Shown piece by piece: positions 8,440-15,084 of a stretch of DNA of 64,000 nucleotides. Source of the DNA: JAVJSU01 sp040219275 (GTDB lineage: Bacteria > Chloroflexota > Anaerolineae > Aggregatilineales > Phototrophicaceae). A program made the translations under genes and the position numbers. The notes beneath the pieces are model-generated. The model worked only from the letters and a program-made list of their open reading frames with translations, was not told the origin of the DNA and searched no databases. Position 1 is the first letter of the stretch; each line of letters opens with the position of its first letter. The stretch covers positions 186,001 to 250,000 of the forward strand of contig JAVJSU010000023.1 in the NCBI GenBank assembly GCA_040219275.1. The letters run 5' to 3'.

Positions 8440-9068
8440 GAGATTGCCTTTTTAAGCGCTTTGATCGCTTTTTGAGTAATTTTATCCTGTGGGAGCTGTT
8501 CAAGACACTGCAATAATACCAATTCGCAACTACGTTGATCGTCTTTCGCGTTGCAGGTGAGCACCGGAACTGATGGGTCTAATTCGAGAATCGCGTGAAG
8601 CATCTCGGCGGGCATTGTGGGGGAGTCTTGGCGTTCATTCATCGCTACCACAAAGGGAATTTGACGCTCCTGTGTGGTTTCGATTGCGGGTGGTATGTCC
8701 CTAAATGATTCGTTTGGTCTAGTAATTGCCTTTGATAAATCCACTAAGATGATACTTCCACAACGGTTTCTATTTTCTGCTGAGAACATCTGCTCAATGG
8801 GTGGCATCTTCAGAGAGCTAGGGTTACCAAAAAAGTAAAGATAGATTTGTTCTTCGTCCTGTATAAATGTTTTGCGTCCGAAATCTAAAACTGCATTGAA
8901 CGGATATTGGGATGAGGGTTGCCATGGGACAATTCCAATTTCGCTAAAATTACTTATAAATTGTGTTTTTCCTGCAAAAAAGTGACCCTGCACCAAGATT
9001 GGGATGAAGTCTAAATCGTTCTTCTGAGTTGGTTTTGTGAATAGTCGCTTAAACATTTCTGGAAACAT
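8436..9068 (-). CDS. Small GTPase-like protein (COG2229-type)
   Basis: The 210-residue protein has a P-loop near the N-terminus (VQGHFFAGKTQFISNFSE), a strand and helix pattern of a Ras-like G domain, SIILVDLSK, a G4-like VVAMNERQD in place of the usual NKxD, and TCNAKDD resembling the G5 [ST]xAK. The G4 change and the absence of a clear DxxG motif mean nucleotide binding may be altered. It most resembles the bacterial COG2229/MglA-like small GTPases. The four-base overlap with the ABC ATPase gene suggests both act together, perhaps in regulation of the transporter; this is inference. ATG 9056 is an alternative start. Confidence 0.65.
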   Translation of the reverse strand: MFPEMFKRLFTKPTQKNDLDFIPILVQGHFFAGKTQFISNFSEIGIVPWQPSSQYPFNAVLDFGRKTFIQDEEQIYLYFFGNPSSLKMPPIEQMFSAENRNRCGSIILVDLSKAITRPNESFRDIPPAIETTQERQIPFVVAMNERQDSPTMPAEMLHAILELDPSVPVLTCNAKDDQRSCELVLLQCLEQLPQDKITQKAIKALKKAIS

Positions 9069-9114
9069 GATTGGATGTCATCACACAGTCTAATTTAAAT
9101 TTCTAACAAATCGC

Positions 9115-9143
9115 TTGACACAATTCGGGAAAAGGGTTATTGT
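9115..9143 (+). promoter_or_regulatory. Sigma-70 promoter of the aspartokinase leader
   Basis: A perfect -35 box TTGACA (9115-9120) is followed after 17 bases by TATTGT (9138-9143, four of six consensus bases). Transcription should start near 9150, giving a leader of about 220 bases before the aspartokinase start. An inverted repeat TCGGGA/TCCCGA (9125-9130 and 9144-9149) straddles the -10 box and could be an operator. Confidence 0.65.
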
Positions 9144-9216
9144 TCCCGACAGGTGTTTAACTATTGATATTGTAACCATGAAACACGTCAGTTTGTCCAA
9201 TTTGTGCCTAAATGGC

Positions 9217-9282
9217 ATGATGACTACCACAACTATGACTATGCCGCACCAAATCCGGTGGGGAGATTTTCGCTTACGGTAG
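9217..9282 (+). CDS. Thr/Met-rich leader peptide of the aspartokinase attenuator
   Basis: A 21-codon frame begins with two Met codons (9217 and 9220) and then reads T-T-T-T-M-T-M before PHQIRWGDFRLR and a TAG at 9280-9282. Five Thr and four Met fall in the first nine codons. Thr and Met are both end products of the aspartokinase pathway, as expected of a control peptide. No strong Shine-Dalgarno sequence is visible, which is the main weakness. The stop codon lies seven bases after one arm of an antiterminator helix. A GTG-initiated frame at 9204 overlaps it but has no such bias. Confidence 0.7.
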   Translation: MMTTTTMTMPHQIRWGDFRLR

Positions 9283-9340
9283 TTAGACTGACAGAATTTA
9301 GTCACTACAAGCGTGTGGAAATCTCCCACACGCTTTTTTA
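9244..9340 (+). promoter_or_regulatory. Transcription attenuator: antiterminator and terminator
   Basis: Two mutually exclusive helices are visible. The terminator pairs 9309-9318 with 9326-9335 (ten perfect pairs, seven-base loop) and ends in six T. The competing antiterminator pairs 9261-9273, inside the leader-peptide coding region, with 9315-9327 (13 pairs, two of them G-U) and consumes part of both terminator arms. A short hairpin CACC/GGTG (9247-9250 with 9257-9260) may protect the first arm. A ribosome stalled at the Thr/Met codons would leave 9261-9273 free and allow read-through, while one reaching the stop at 9280 would cover it and let the terminator form. Confidence 0.75.
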
Positions 9341-9373
9341 TTGTCCCGGTACGGGTATGAGGAGCAAGCCACG

Positions 9374-10792
9374 ATGGGCAAAACGATCACGATGAAATTT
9401 GGCGGTACGTCCGTTGGCAGTGTGGATGCGATCAAGAATTTGATCCATATTATTCAACGTGAACATGCGATTGGAAACGCGGTGGTGGTGGTGGTTTCGG
9501 CGATGTCTGGTGTAACGGATTCGTTGATTAAGTCGGTACAACTGGCGACGGGTGGCGATAAGTGGGGATATTTGAGCCTCTCACAGGATATTCGGGATCG
9601 TCACGAATACGCTATTAATCAATTAATTCCGCCGGGACATGAGCGCGATCAGACGTTACTGGCGATCAATAAATTGCTGGATAGCCACGTTGAATTGTGC
9701 AATGCGATCAATATTCTGGGTGAGGCAACCCCGCGTATTATTGACGCGATCATTTCGTTTGGGGAGCGTCTGAGTAGTGTGCAGATTGCGGCATTTTTGC
9801 GCCAACAGGATGTACAGGCACAGGCAATTGATGCGGGTAAGCTGATTTTGACGGACGAGACCTATCAGAATGCCCAACCGATCTGGGATGAGACGGAAAA
9901 ACGCATCGAACGCGGGCTGTTTCCGTTGCTGAATGAAGGGGTTGTGCCGGTCATAACGGGCTTTATCGGTGCGACTGTGGAAGGTAATTACACGACATTG
10001 GGGCGCGGTGGCAGTGATTATAGCGCGGCGATCTTCGCGGCATATGCTAAGAGCGACGAATTTATCATCTGGACGGACGTTGATGGGGTGATGACCACCG
10101 ATCCACGTATTGATAGGCGGGCGCGGGTGCTCCCGTATGTAAGTTATCAGGAAGTGGGGGAATTAGCATATTATGGCGCGAAAGTGTTGCACCCGAAGAC
10201 TGTTCAGCCGATTATCAATCTGGGCATCCCGATGTGGGTACGGAACACCTTTAATCCTGATTATCCCGGCACGAAAATCGGGCATGAATCGCATGAAAGC
10301 CTGACGGTGATTAAGGCGGTGACGGCGATCCGTAATGTGAGTATGTTGACCGTGAGTGGTAAGGGTATGCTGGGTGTACCGGGGATTGCTGGACGGACAT
10401 TTTTATCTGCGTCACTGGCACAGGCGAATATTTTGATGATTTCCCAGTCGTCATCAGAGCAGAGTTTTTGCTTTACAGTGATGGATAACGTTGCTGAAGC
10501 GGTCAAGGTTTCTGTGGAGCAGGAACTCCGGCAGGAAATTTTGCGTCAGAATGTAGATGGAATCGATATTGAGGATGACATTGTGATTATTACGGCGGTT
10601 GGCGCGGGGATGCGTGGCATTCCGGGCGTGGCGGGGCGCATCTTCACGACGATGGGCGATAATCGGATCAATGTGCTGGCGATTGCACAGGGATCGTCAG
10701 AGTGTAGTATTTCGTTTGTGGTCGCTGAAAATGATATGGAACGCACGGTGAAGGTGCTTCATAGCCTCGCGTTAGAGACGGTGGAAGTATAG
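9374..10792 (+). CDS. lysC: Aspartokinase (monofunctional, two ACT domains)
   Basis: Aspartokinase phosphorylates aspartate, the first step towards Lys, Met, Thr and Ile. The 472-residue enzyme has the kinase signature MKFGGTSVGSVDAI at its start, TLGRGGSDYSAAIFAA, TDVDGVMTTDPR and YYGAKVLHPKT, then two ACT domains (SMLTVSGKGMLGVPGIAGR and IITAVGAGMRGIPGVAGR) for allosteric control. The kinase part is of the GRGGSDYSA class seen in ThrA and LysC. The start is ATG 9374, nine bases after AGGAG; a TTG at 9341 is in frame but lies inside the terminator. No homoserine dehydrogenase domain is fused. The leader suggests control by threonine and/or methionine supply. Confidence 0.93.
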   Translation: MGKTITMKFGGTSVGSVDAIKNLIHIIQREHAIGNAVVVVVSAMSGVTDSLIKSVQLATGGDKWGYLSLSQDIRDRHEYAINQLIPPGHERDQTLLAINKLLDSHVELCNAINILGEATPRIIDAIISFGERLSSVQIAAFLRQQDVQAQAIDAGKLILTDETYQNAQPIWDETEKRIERGLFPLLNEGVVPVITGFIGATVEGNYTTLGRGGSDYSAAIFAAYAKSDEFIIWTDVDGVMTTDPRIDRRARVLPYVSYQEVGELAYYGAKVLHPKTVQPIINLGIPMWVRNTFNPDYPGTKIGHESHESLTVIKAVTAIRNVSMLTVSGKGMLGVPGIAGRTFLSASLAQANILMISQSSSEQSFCFTVMDNVAEAVKVSVEQELRQEILRQNVDGIDIEDDIVIITAVGAGMRGIPGVAGRIFTTMGDNRINVLAIAQGSSECSISFVVAENDMERTVKVLHSLALETVEV

Positions 10793-10796
10793 GCAA

Positions 10797-10830
10797 ACCG
10801 CCAAGACGCAAAGATCGCCAAGAAAGAAAA
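10797..10830 (+). repeat. Intergenic CGCCAAGA repeat relic
   Basis: The sequence between the aspartokinase stop and its terminator contains CGCCAAGA twice (around 10799 and 10816) with an AGACGCAAAGATCGC core and an A-rich end. This Lys-anticodon-free, purine-rich pattern resembles a widespread intergenic repeat family of environmental bacteria. It is transcribed but not coding. Confidence 0.45.
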
Positions 10831-10845
10831 TTGGGGTGTAAGTTT

Positions 10846-10878
10846 ACAGCCGTCGGATTGTGTCGACGGCTGTTTTTA
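10846..10878 (+). terminator. Terminator of the aspartokinase gene
   Basis: ACAGCCGTCG (10846-10855) pairs perfectly with CGACGGCTGT (10864-10873) around an eight-base loop and is followed by five T. It points along the plus strand; the opposing peroxiredoxin gene ends one base later. Confidence 0.92.
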
Positions 10879-11349
10879 TTACAGAAGTTCGAGGATTTCT
10901 GCGGTGTTGGTGGTGGGGTCTACACCAAACGCAGAATATGTCACGATGCCGTTCTCGTCGATGATAAATGTGGAACGACGAAGCCCGGTATATTCAACAT
11001 CTTTGCCATTGTAATTCACTTTATGATCGCCCCAGATGCCATACAGATCAGCAAGCCAATGATCGGGGTCGGCGAGCAGGGTGAAAGGCAGATTGTATTT
11101 CTGCTTAAAGTCCATTTGTTCCTGCGGGGTATCGATGCTTGCACCAAGCACAACCACACCTTTTTCTTCAAACTTGCTGTAATTATCCCGGAAGGCGCAG
11201 GCTTGTTTAGTACAGCCGGGTGTGTCTGCTTTCGGATAGAAGTAGAGTATCAATTGTTTACCGTGATAATCTGAGAGTTTTACCATGTCGCCTTTTTCAT
11301 TGGCGATTTCAAAATCCGGTGCGGTATCACCGACCTGTGGCATTGTCAT
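10879..11349 (-). CDS. bcp: Thiol peroxidase of the BCP/PrxQ family
   Basis: The product is a 156-residue peroxiredoxin that reduces hydrogen peroxide and organic peroxides using thioredoxin. It shows PQVGDTAPDFEI, then LYFYPKADTPGCTKQACAFRD, in which the peroxidatic Cys of PGCT is followed five residues later by the resolving Cys, as in atypical two-Cys BCP enzymes. ATG 11349 is chosen over the longer frame to 11427 because AGGAGA lies nine bases before it and the peroxiredoxin fold starts there. A minus-strand promoter and a palindrome precede it. Confidence 0.93.
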   Translation of the reverse strand: MTMPQVGDTAPDFEIANEKGDMVKLSDYHGKQLILYFYPKADTPGCTKQACAFRDNYSKFEEKGVVVLGASIDTPQEQMDFKQKYNLPFTLLADPDHWLADLYGIWGDHKVNYNGKDVEYTGLRRSTFIIDENGIVTYSAFGVDPTTNTAEILELL

Positions 11350-11390
11350 CTGTAAGTTTCTCCTAAAAGATGGTTGACAGGGGGTAAATT

Positions 11391-11400
11391 TGTTATAACA
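11391..11400. promoter_or_regulatory. Operator-like palindrome TGTTATAACA
   Basis: A perfect ten-base palindrome lies at the predicted transcription start of the peroxiredoxin gene, seven bases after its -10 box. Read on the minus strand the match extends to TGTTATAACAAA, the same twelve bases found at 17874-17885 just after another promoter. A repressor site is inferred. Confidence 0.4.
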
Positions 11401-11407
11401 ATGTGAT

Positions 11408-11434
11408 GTTATATCATTAAGAATCACTTGTCAA
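11408..11434 (-). promoter_or_regulatory. Probable promoter of the peroxiredoxin gene
   Basis: On the minus strand TTGACA (11434-11429) is followed after 15 bases by TATAAC (11413-11408), or after 17 bases by TAACAT. The transcript would start near 11400, inside the TGTTATAACA palindrome. A plus-strand TTGACA at 11374-11379 may serve the divergent hydrolase gene. Confidence 0.5.
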
Positions 11435-11470
11435 TTTACTGTTTAAACATAGTTTTAGGGTGCGTGCATC

Positions 11471-12160
11471 ATGGCTGGCGATGACTTACAACAAAATTAT
11501 CAGGGTGTTTTTGATGGTCGGCTGGGATTTGGCAAAAAATCGGCTGTGCTGGTGATTGATTTCATCAATGCGTACACAACAGAGGGGTCTGCCTTATATG
11601 CCGCTCCGGTGGTTGGTGCGGTGGAGGAAGCGGGGGAGTTGATTGCGCTAGCCCGTGAAAAGCGAGTTCCGGTGATTTATACCAGAGTCCTCTATAACAA
11701 AAATGGCTTGGATGGCGGGATTTTCGTGCAGAAAGTGCCGGTGTTGCTGAAGATGGTCGAAGGCGAACCACTGGCGGAAATTGTGCCGTCGTTGACCCCG
11801 CAGGCGCAGGATGTCGTCATCGTCAAGCAATATGCGAGCGCCTTTTTCGGCACTTCACTTTCCGCGATGCTCACGAGTATGGGGGTGGATACGATTATCC
11901 TCACTGGGTGCTCGACAAGCGGTTGCATCCGTGCGTCGGCGGTGGATGGAATGCAATATGGTTTTCGGGTGATCGTTCCGCGAGAGTGCGTTGGGGATCG
12001 TCATGCCGCACCGCATGAGGCGAATCTCTTTGATATTGATAGTAAGTATGGGGATGTGGTCAGTAAAGATGTGGTTATGCAGTATTTGAGGAAGTTAGAA
12101 GTTAGAAGTAAGAAGTTAGAAGTTGGAAGTAAGGAGTTCAGGCAGAATGCAAGATTTTAA
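11471..12160 (+). CDS. Isochorismatase-family hydrolase (N-carbamoylsarcosine amidase-like)
   Basis: The cysteine hydrolase fold is clear, with the triad Asp30 (LVIDFINAYT), Lys119 (VIVKQYASAFFGT) and Cys152 (TGCSTSGCIRASAVD). The YASAFFGTSL and GCSTSGC wording is that of N-carbamoylsarcosine amidohydrolases, which act in creatinine/sarcosine or hydantoin breakdown; the exact amide is not certain. The core ends near residue 207. From base 12091 the frame runs into six 7-base repeats and gains about 22 unrelated residues (KLEVRS-type repeats) before stopping at 12160, evidently through insertion of the neighbouring four-helix-bundle element at the natural 3' end. Confidence 0.85.
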   Translation: MAGDDLQQNYQGVFDGRLGFGKKSAVLVIDFINAYTTEGSALYAAPVVGAVEEAGELIALAREKRVPVIYTRVLYNKNGLDGGIFVQKVPVLLKMVEGEPLAEIVPSLTPQAQDVVIVKQYASAFFGTSLSAMLTSMGVDTIILTGCSTSGCIRASAVDGMQYGFRVIVPRECVGDRHAAPHEANLFDIDSKYGDVVSKDVVMQYLRKLEVRSKKLEVGSKEFRQNARF

Positions 12161-12535
12161 GCAACTTTTAGTGTGGCAAAAATCGCATCAGTTGATATTA
12201 GAAGTCTATCAAAAAACGCGTGCTTTCCCGCAATCTGAGCAGTATGGTCTCACAAGTCAGTTACGGCGTGCCTGTGCTTCTATTCCAACTAATATCGCTG
12301 AAGGCAGTGGTCGAAAGAGTAATCAAGACTTTAATCGCTTCTTACAAATTTCGTTTGGATCAGCAAAAGAAACCGAATACTTACTTCTTTTCGCACATGA
12401 TCTAGCGTATCTATCAGATGATGATTATCCGTCATTAAATGAAAAAATAATCGAAGTTGAAAAGACTCTGGTTGGGTTGATGGGCAAGTTAGCATGAATT
12501 TCTAACTACAAACTTCACACTTCCAACTACGAAAC
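12091..12535 (+). mobile_element. Small four-helix-bundle gene element bounded by inverted GAAGTTA-type repeats
   Basis: The left edge is a tract of six 7-base units (GAAGTTA, GAAGTTA, GAAGTAA, GAAGTTA, GAAGTTG, GAAGTAA; 12091-12132). The right edge (about 12500-12535) carries the same wording inverted and degenerate (TTCTAACTACAAACTTC and CTTCCAACTA). Between them lies one gene of the four-helix-bundle family, which is known from intervening sequences in 23S rRNA genes and from scattered stand-alone copies. It sits exactly at the end of the isochorismatase-family gene. No transposase is present, so the transfer mechanism is unknown. Confidence 0.6.
12147..12497 (+). CDS. Four helix bundle protein (23S rRNA intervening-sequence/Avd-like family)
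   Basis: The 116-residue product matches the compact four-helix-bundle family: F-K-Q-L-L-V-W-Q-K-S near the start, then YGLTSQLRRACASIPTNIAE and GSGRKSNQDFNRFLQISFGS, which are its signature segments, and a last helix ending in LVGLMGKLA. ATG 12147 is preceded by AAGGAG at ten bases; an upstream in-frame ATG at 12123 lies in the repeat tract and is unlikely. Relatives include the intervening-sequence proteins of 23S rRNA and the Avd protein of diversity-generating retroelements. No reverse transcriptase or variable repeat lies nearby, so the role here is unknown. Confidence 0.85.
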   Translation: MQDFKQLLVWQKSHQLILEVYQKTRAFPQSEQYGLTSQLRRACASIPTNIAEGSGRKSNQDFNRFLQISFGSAKETEYLLLFAHDLAYLSDDDYPSLNEKIIEVEKTLVGLMGKLA

Positions 12536-12552
12536 ATAAGGAGTGCAACAAC

Positions 12553-13749
12553 GTGAAACCCCTCAATGGGATACGAATGCTTGATTTAACACATATGCTC
12601 AGTGGACCGTACGCAGGGATGATTCTGGCGGATTTGGGCGCAGAGGCGATAAAAATCGAACCGCCGGGGACGGGTGAAGGCACACGCCGTCTGCTGGCAA
12701 AAGACCCTAAAAATAGCATTGACGGTATGGGCGCGTATTTTTTGACGCTCAACCGCAACAAAAAGAGCGTCACGCTGAATTTGAAAAGTGAAGAAGGTAA
12801 GGCGTTATTTTTTGAACTCGTGCAATCGGCTGATATTGTGCTCAATAATTTTAGTGCAGGGGTGATGGATAAGCTGGGCATTAGCTTTAAGCATCTGTCA
12901 AAAATCAACCCGCGCATTGTCACCTGTAGCGTGACGGGCTTTGGCGAAACAGGACCGGGTAAAAATCGTCCGGCGTTTGATATGGTAGCTCAGGCGATGG
13001 GCGGTGGCATGAGCATCACCGGACAGCCGGAAAACGCGCCAACCCGTGCGGGGATCCCGATTGGTGATCTGGGCGGTGGCTTGATGGGCGTAATTGGCGT
13101 GCTGGCGGCGCTGGTCGCACGTGAGCAAACGGGGCGCGGTCAGCATGTGGATATTTCTATGCTGGATGCACAGATTAGCCTGCTCAATTATATGGCGACA
13201 ATGTACGCACTATCCGGCGATATTCCTGAAAAGCTCGGCAACGCGCATTTTGTGCATGTGCCGTATAACACATTTCCGTGTAGTGATGGCTATATCATCA
13301 TTGCTGTGATTACGGATAACTTCTGGGTGAGTTTGATGGAGATTGTTGATCTGCCGGAACTGAATACCGCGGAAAATTTGGGTCAGCCTGGGCGCTGGAA
13401 GAATCAGGTAGAGATTAATCAACGGTTGAGCGAGGTTTTGCAAACAGATACACAGGCGAATTGGCTGGCGAAATTGGAAGCGGCGCGGATTCCATGTGCG
13501 CCGGTGAATGATCTGGCGCAAGCGTTGAGCGCGGATCAGGTGTTGGCGCGGCAGATGGTGGTTGAGGTGGCGCATCCGAATGGGCAAACGGTCAAAATGC
13601 CGGGGAATCCGATCAAAATGTCGGATACGCACGAGGAAAGTTTTTCGCCGCCGCCTTTGCTTGGGCAACATACAGACGAGGTGCTAAAGACTGTGCTCAA
13701 TAAAAGCGATGCAGAAATCGCACAATTGCGTGAATTAGGGGCGATCTAA
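12553..13749 (+). CDS. CaiB/BaiF (class III) CoA-transferase
   Basis: The 398-residue protein is a class III CoA-transferase, which moves CoA between carboxylic acids through an aspartyl-CoA thioester. It shows the N-terminal RMLDLTHMLSGPYAGMILADLGAEAIKIEPP, LNRNKKSVTLNLKSEEG, GFGETGPGKNRPAFDMVAQAMGG and QHVDISMLDAQISLL segments; the conserved Asp is in FDMVAQA. GTG 12553 is the start, after AAGGAG at nine bases. It heads a three-gene unit with an HMG-CoA-lyase-like enzyme (one-base overlap) and a PPOX protein, which points to activation of a branched dicarboxylic acid before C-C cleavage; the acid is not identified. Confidence 0.92.
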   Translation: MKPLNGIRMLDLTHMLSGPYAGMILADLGAEAIKIEPPGTGEGTRRLLAKDPKNSIDGMGAYFLTLNRNKKSVTLNLKSEEGKALFFELVQSADIVLNNFSAGVMDKLGISFKHLSKINPRIVTCSVTGFGETGPGKNRPAFDMVAQAMGGGMSITGQPENAPTRAGIPIGDLGGGLMGVIGVLAALVAREQTGRGQHVDISMLDAQISLLNYMATMYALSGDIPEKLGNAHFVHVPYNTFPCSDGYIIIAVITDNFWVSLMEIVDLPELNTAENLGQPGRWKNQVEINQRLSEVLQTDTQANWLAKLEAARIPCAPVNDLAQALSADQVLARQMVVEVAHPNGQTVKMPGNPIKMSDTHEESFSPPPLLGQHTDEVLKTVLNKSDAEIAQLRELGAI

Positions 13750-14660
13750 TGGGCGAACGGGTACGGATTGTTGAAGTTGGTCCACGTGATGGACTGCAAA
13801 ATGAGAAAGTAGAGATCACGACCGCGCAAAAGCTCCGCATGATTGATCTGCTGGTAGACGCGGGGTTGGATACGATTGAATTGACGAGTTTCGTCAGCCC
13901 GAAAGCCGTGCCGATGATGGCAGACGCGGCGGGGATCATGCAAACGACCCGCCAGAAATACCCTGATGTGCGCTCGATGGGGTTGATCTTTAACGAACGC
14001 GGTTATGATCGTGCGCGGGAAGCAGGATGCAATCGTATTGCACTGGTGTTGATCGTTAGTGATGCACTCAGCCGGAGCAACAGTGGTAAAACCGCCGATG
14101 AGTGGATTGAAAATTATAAGGTGATTATCCAACGCGCACATGTGGACGGTGTGTGGGTTCGCGTGTATCTGGCTTCTGCGTGGGTGTGCAACATGGAAGG
14201 GGAAATCCCGCCGGAAAAAGTCTTTAAATATGGCGATATGGTGTGGGAATTGGGCGTAGATGAACTGTGCCCGACGGACCCGATTGGTCATGCTCATCCG
14301 TTGCAGGTTGGTCATTTGATGGAACAACTCGGCAAACGCTATGACATAAATAAGCTGGCGGTGCATCTGCATGATACACAGGCGCTTGGACTCGCGAATG
14401 CGTATGCGGCGTTGCAGGCTGGCGTTCGGATTATCGATTCGAGCACGGGGGGCGTGGGTGGTTGTCCGTTTGCTCCGGGCGCGGCAGGTAATTTAGCGAC
14501 GGAAGACCTCGTCTTAATGTTGCACAAGATGGGTTTTGAAACCGGTGTTGATCTCAAAAAATTGTGGCATGTCGTTGAGTATATGCGCCCCATCTTGAGC
14601 CGTTCGATTGGTGGACGCATCGAACAATGGTGGAACAGTCAGAAAATTCAGGAGCAATAA
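13749..14660 (+). CDS. Hydroxymethylglutaryl-CoA lyase family enzyme
   Basis: The HMGL-like TIM barrel is complete at 303 residues: VEVGPRDGLQNEKVEI (metal-binding Asp and catalytic Arg), TIELTSFVSPKAVPMMAD, HLHDTQALGLANAYAAL with the metal-binding His pair, and GGVGGCPFAPGAAGN with the active-site Cys. Enzymes of this family cleave 3-hydroxy-3-methylglutaryl-CoA to acetoacetate and acetyl-CoA, as in leucine breakdown, or related 3-hydroxyacyl-CoA. The TAATG junction with the CoA-transferase implies coupled translation. A second, more distant copy is present at 21786, so the two may have different substrates. Confidence 0.92.
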   Translation: MGERVRIVEVGPRDGLQNEKVEITTAQKLRMIDLLVDAGLDTIELTSFVSPKAVPMMADAAGIMQTTRQKYPDVRSMGLIFNERGYDRAREAGCNRIALVLIVSDALSRSNSGKTADEWIENYKVIIQRAHVDGVWVRVYLASAWVCNMEGEIPPEKVFKYGDMVWELGVDELCPTDPIGHAHPLQVGHLMEQLGKRYDINKLAVHLHDTQALGLANAYAALQAGVRIIDSSTGGVGGCPFAPGAAGNLATEDLVLMLHKMGFETGVDLKKLWHVVEYMRPILSRSIGGRIEQWWNSQKIQEQ

Positions 14661-15034
14661 TGAGTCAATTTGATGTCTTTGAGGATCACGATTATTTGAG
14701 CATAAAGACGTTTCGTGCGAATGATGAGGGTGTGCCGACTGCGGTCTGGTTTTATAAAGATGGCGAAAATATCTACATCACGACAGGCATGGCAAGCGGT
14801 AAGGTGAAGCGCATCGGTGGCAATGAACATGTAGAAGTCGCGCCGTGTGATGTTCGTGGCGGATTGCTCGGTGAGTTCGTAGTGGCGACCGCGGAAATTT
14901 TGCAAGCGCCTGAAGATCGCGCTCATGCACATGATCTGCTTGCCAAAAAATATGGGCATACTGAGATGTGGTCACAATCATTGAATGACGCGCAAGACCC
15001 TGCACGGGCATATCTGCGGGTTGTCCCGCGCTAA
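14660..15034 (+). CDS. PPOX-class flavin/F420-binding protein
   Basis: The 124-residue product has the split-barrel fold of pyridoxamine-phosphate-oxidase-like proteins: LSIKTFRANDEGVPTAVWF, NIYITTGMASGKVKRI, VEVAPCDVRG and a C-terminal KKYG...YLRVVPR. The TFRxxGxxxxTxVWF wording is that of the F420-dependent or heme-binding small PPOX group common in Actinobacteria and Chloroflexota. ATG 14660 is chosen over an upstream in-frame start at 14627 because AGGAG precedes it by five bases and it overlaps the previous stop. Its function in the CoA-transferase/lyase operon is not clear. Confidence 0.85.
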   Translation: MSQFDVFEDHDYLSIKTFRANDEGVPTAVWFYKDGENIYITTGMASGKVKRIGGNEHVEVAPCDVRGGLLGEFVVATAEILQAPEDRAHAHDLLAKKYGHTEMWSQSLNDAQDPARAYLRVVPR

Positions 15035-15043
15035 AACGGGTTG

Positions 15044-15080
15044 GTTAGCCTGCCGGAGAATGATGACACGACAGGCTAAC
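15044..15080 (+). terminator. Hairpin after the CoA-transferase operon
   Basis: GTTAGCCTG (15044-15052) pairs perfectly with CAGGCTAAC (15072-15080). There is no clear T run on either strand, so it may stop transcription weakly or stabilise RNA ends between the convergent genes. Confidence 0.4.
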
Positions 15081-15084
15081 GATC

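Noticed and set aside
9090..9329. 79-codon minus-strand frame across the aspartokinase leader
   Set aside because: It would overlap the promoter, leader peptide and terminator antisense and has no family similarity.
9144..9373. Lysine riboswitch before aspartokinase
   Set aside because: The leader is too short after subtracting the terminator and shows neither the five-helix arrangement nor the conserved riboswitch core; the attenuator explains the sequence.
9204..9395. GTG-initiated frame reading PKWHDDYHNYDYA across the aspartokinase leader
   Set aside because: It crosses the terminator and the lysC ribosome site and ends inside lysC. The Thr/Met frame fits the secondary structures far better.
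12091..12132. Short CRISPR-like array
   Set aside because: The units are 7 bases with no spacers; it is a simple tandem tract at the edge of a small element.
13746..14372. 208-codon minus-strand frame in the HMG-CoA-lyase-like gene
   Set aside because: Antisense shadow of a conserved enzyme gene; no motifs.
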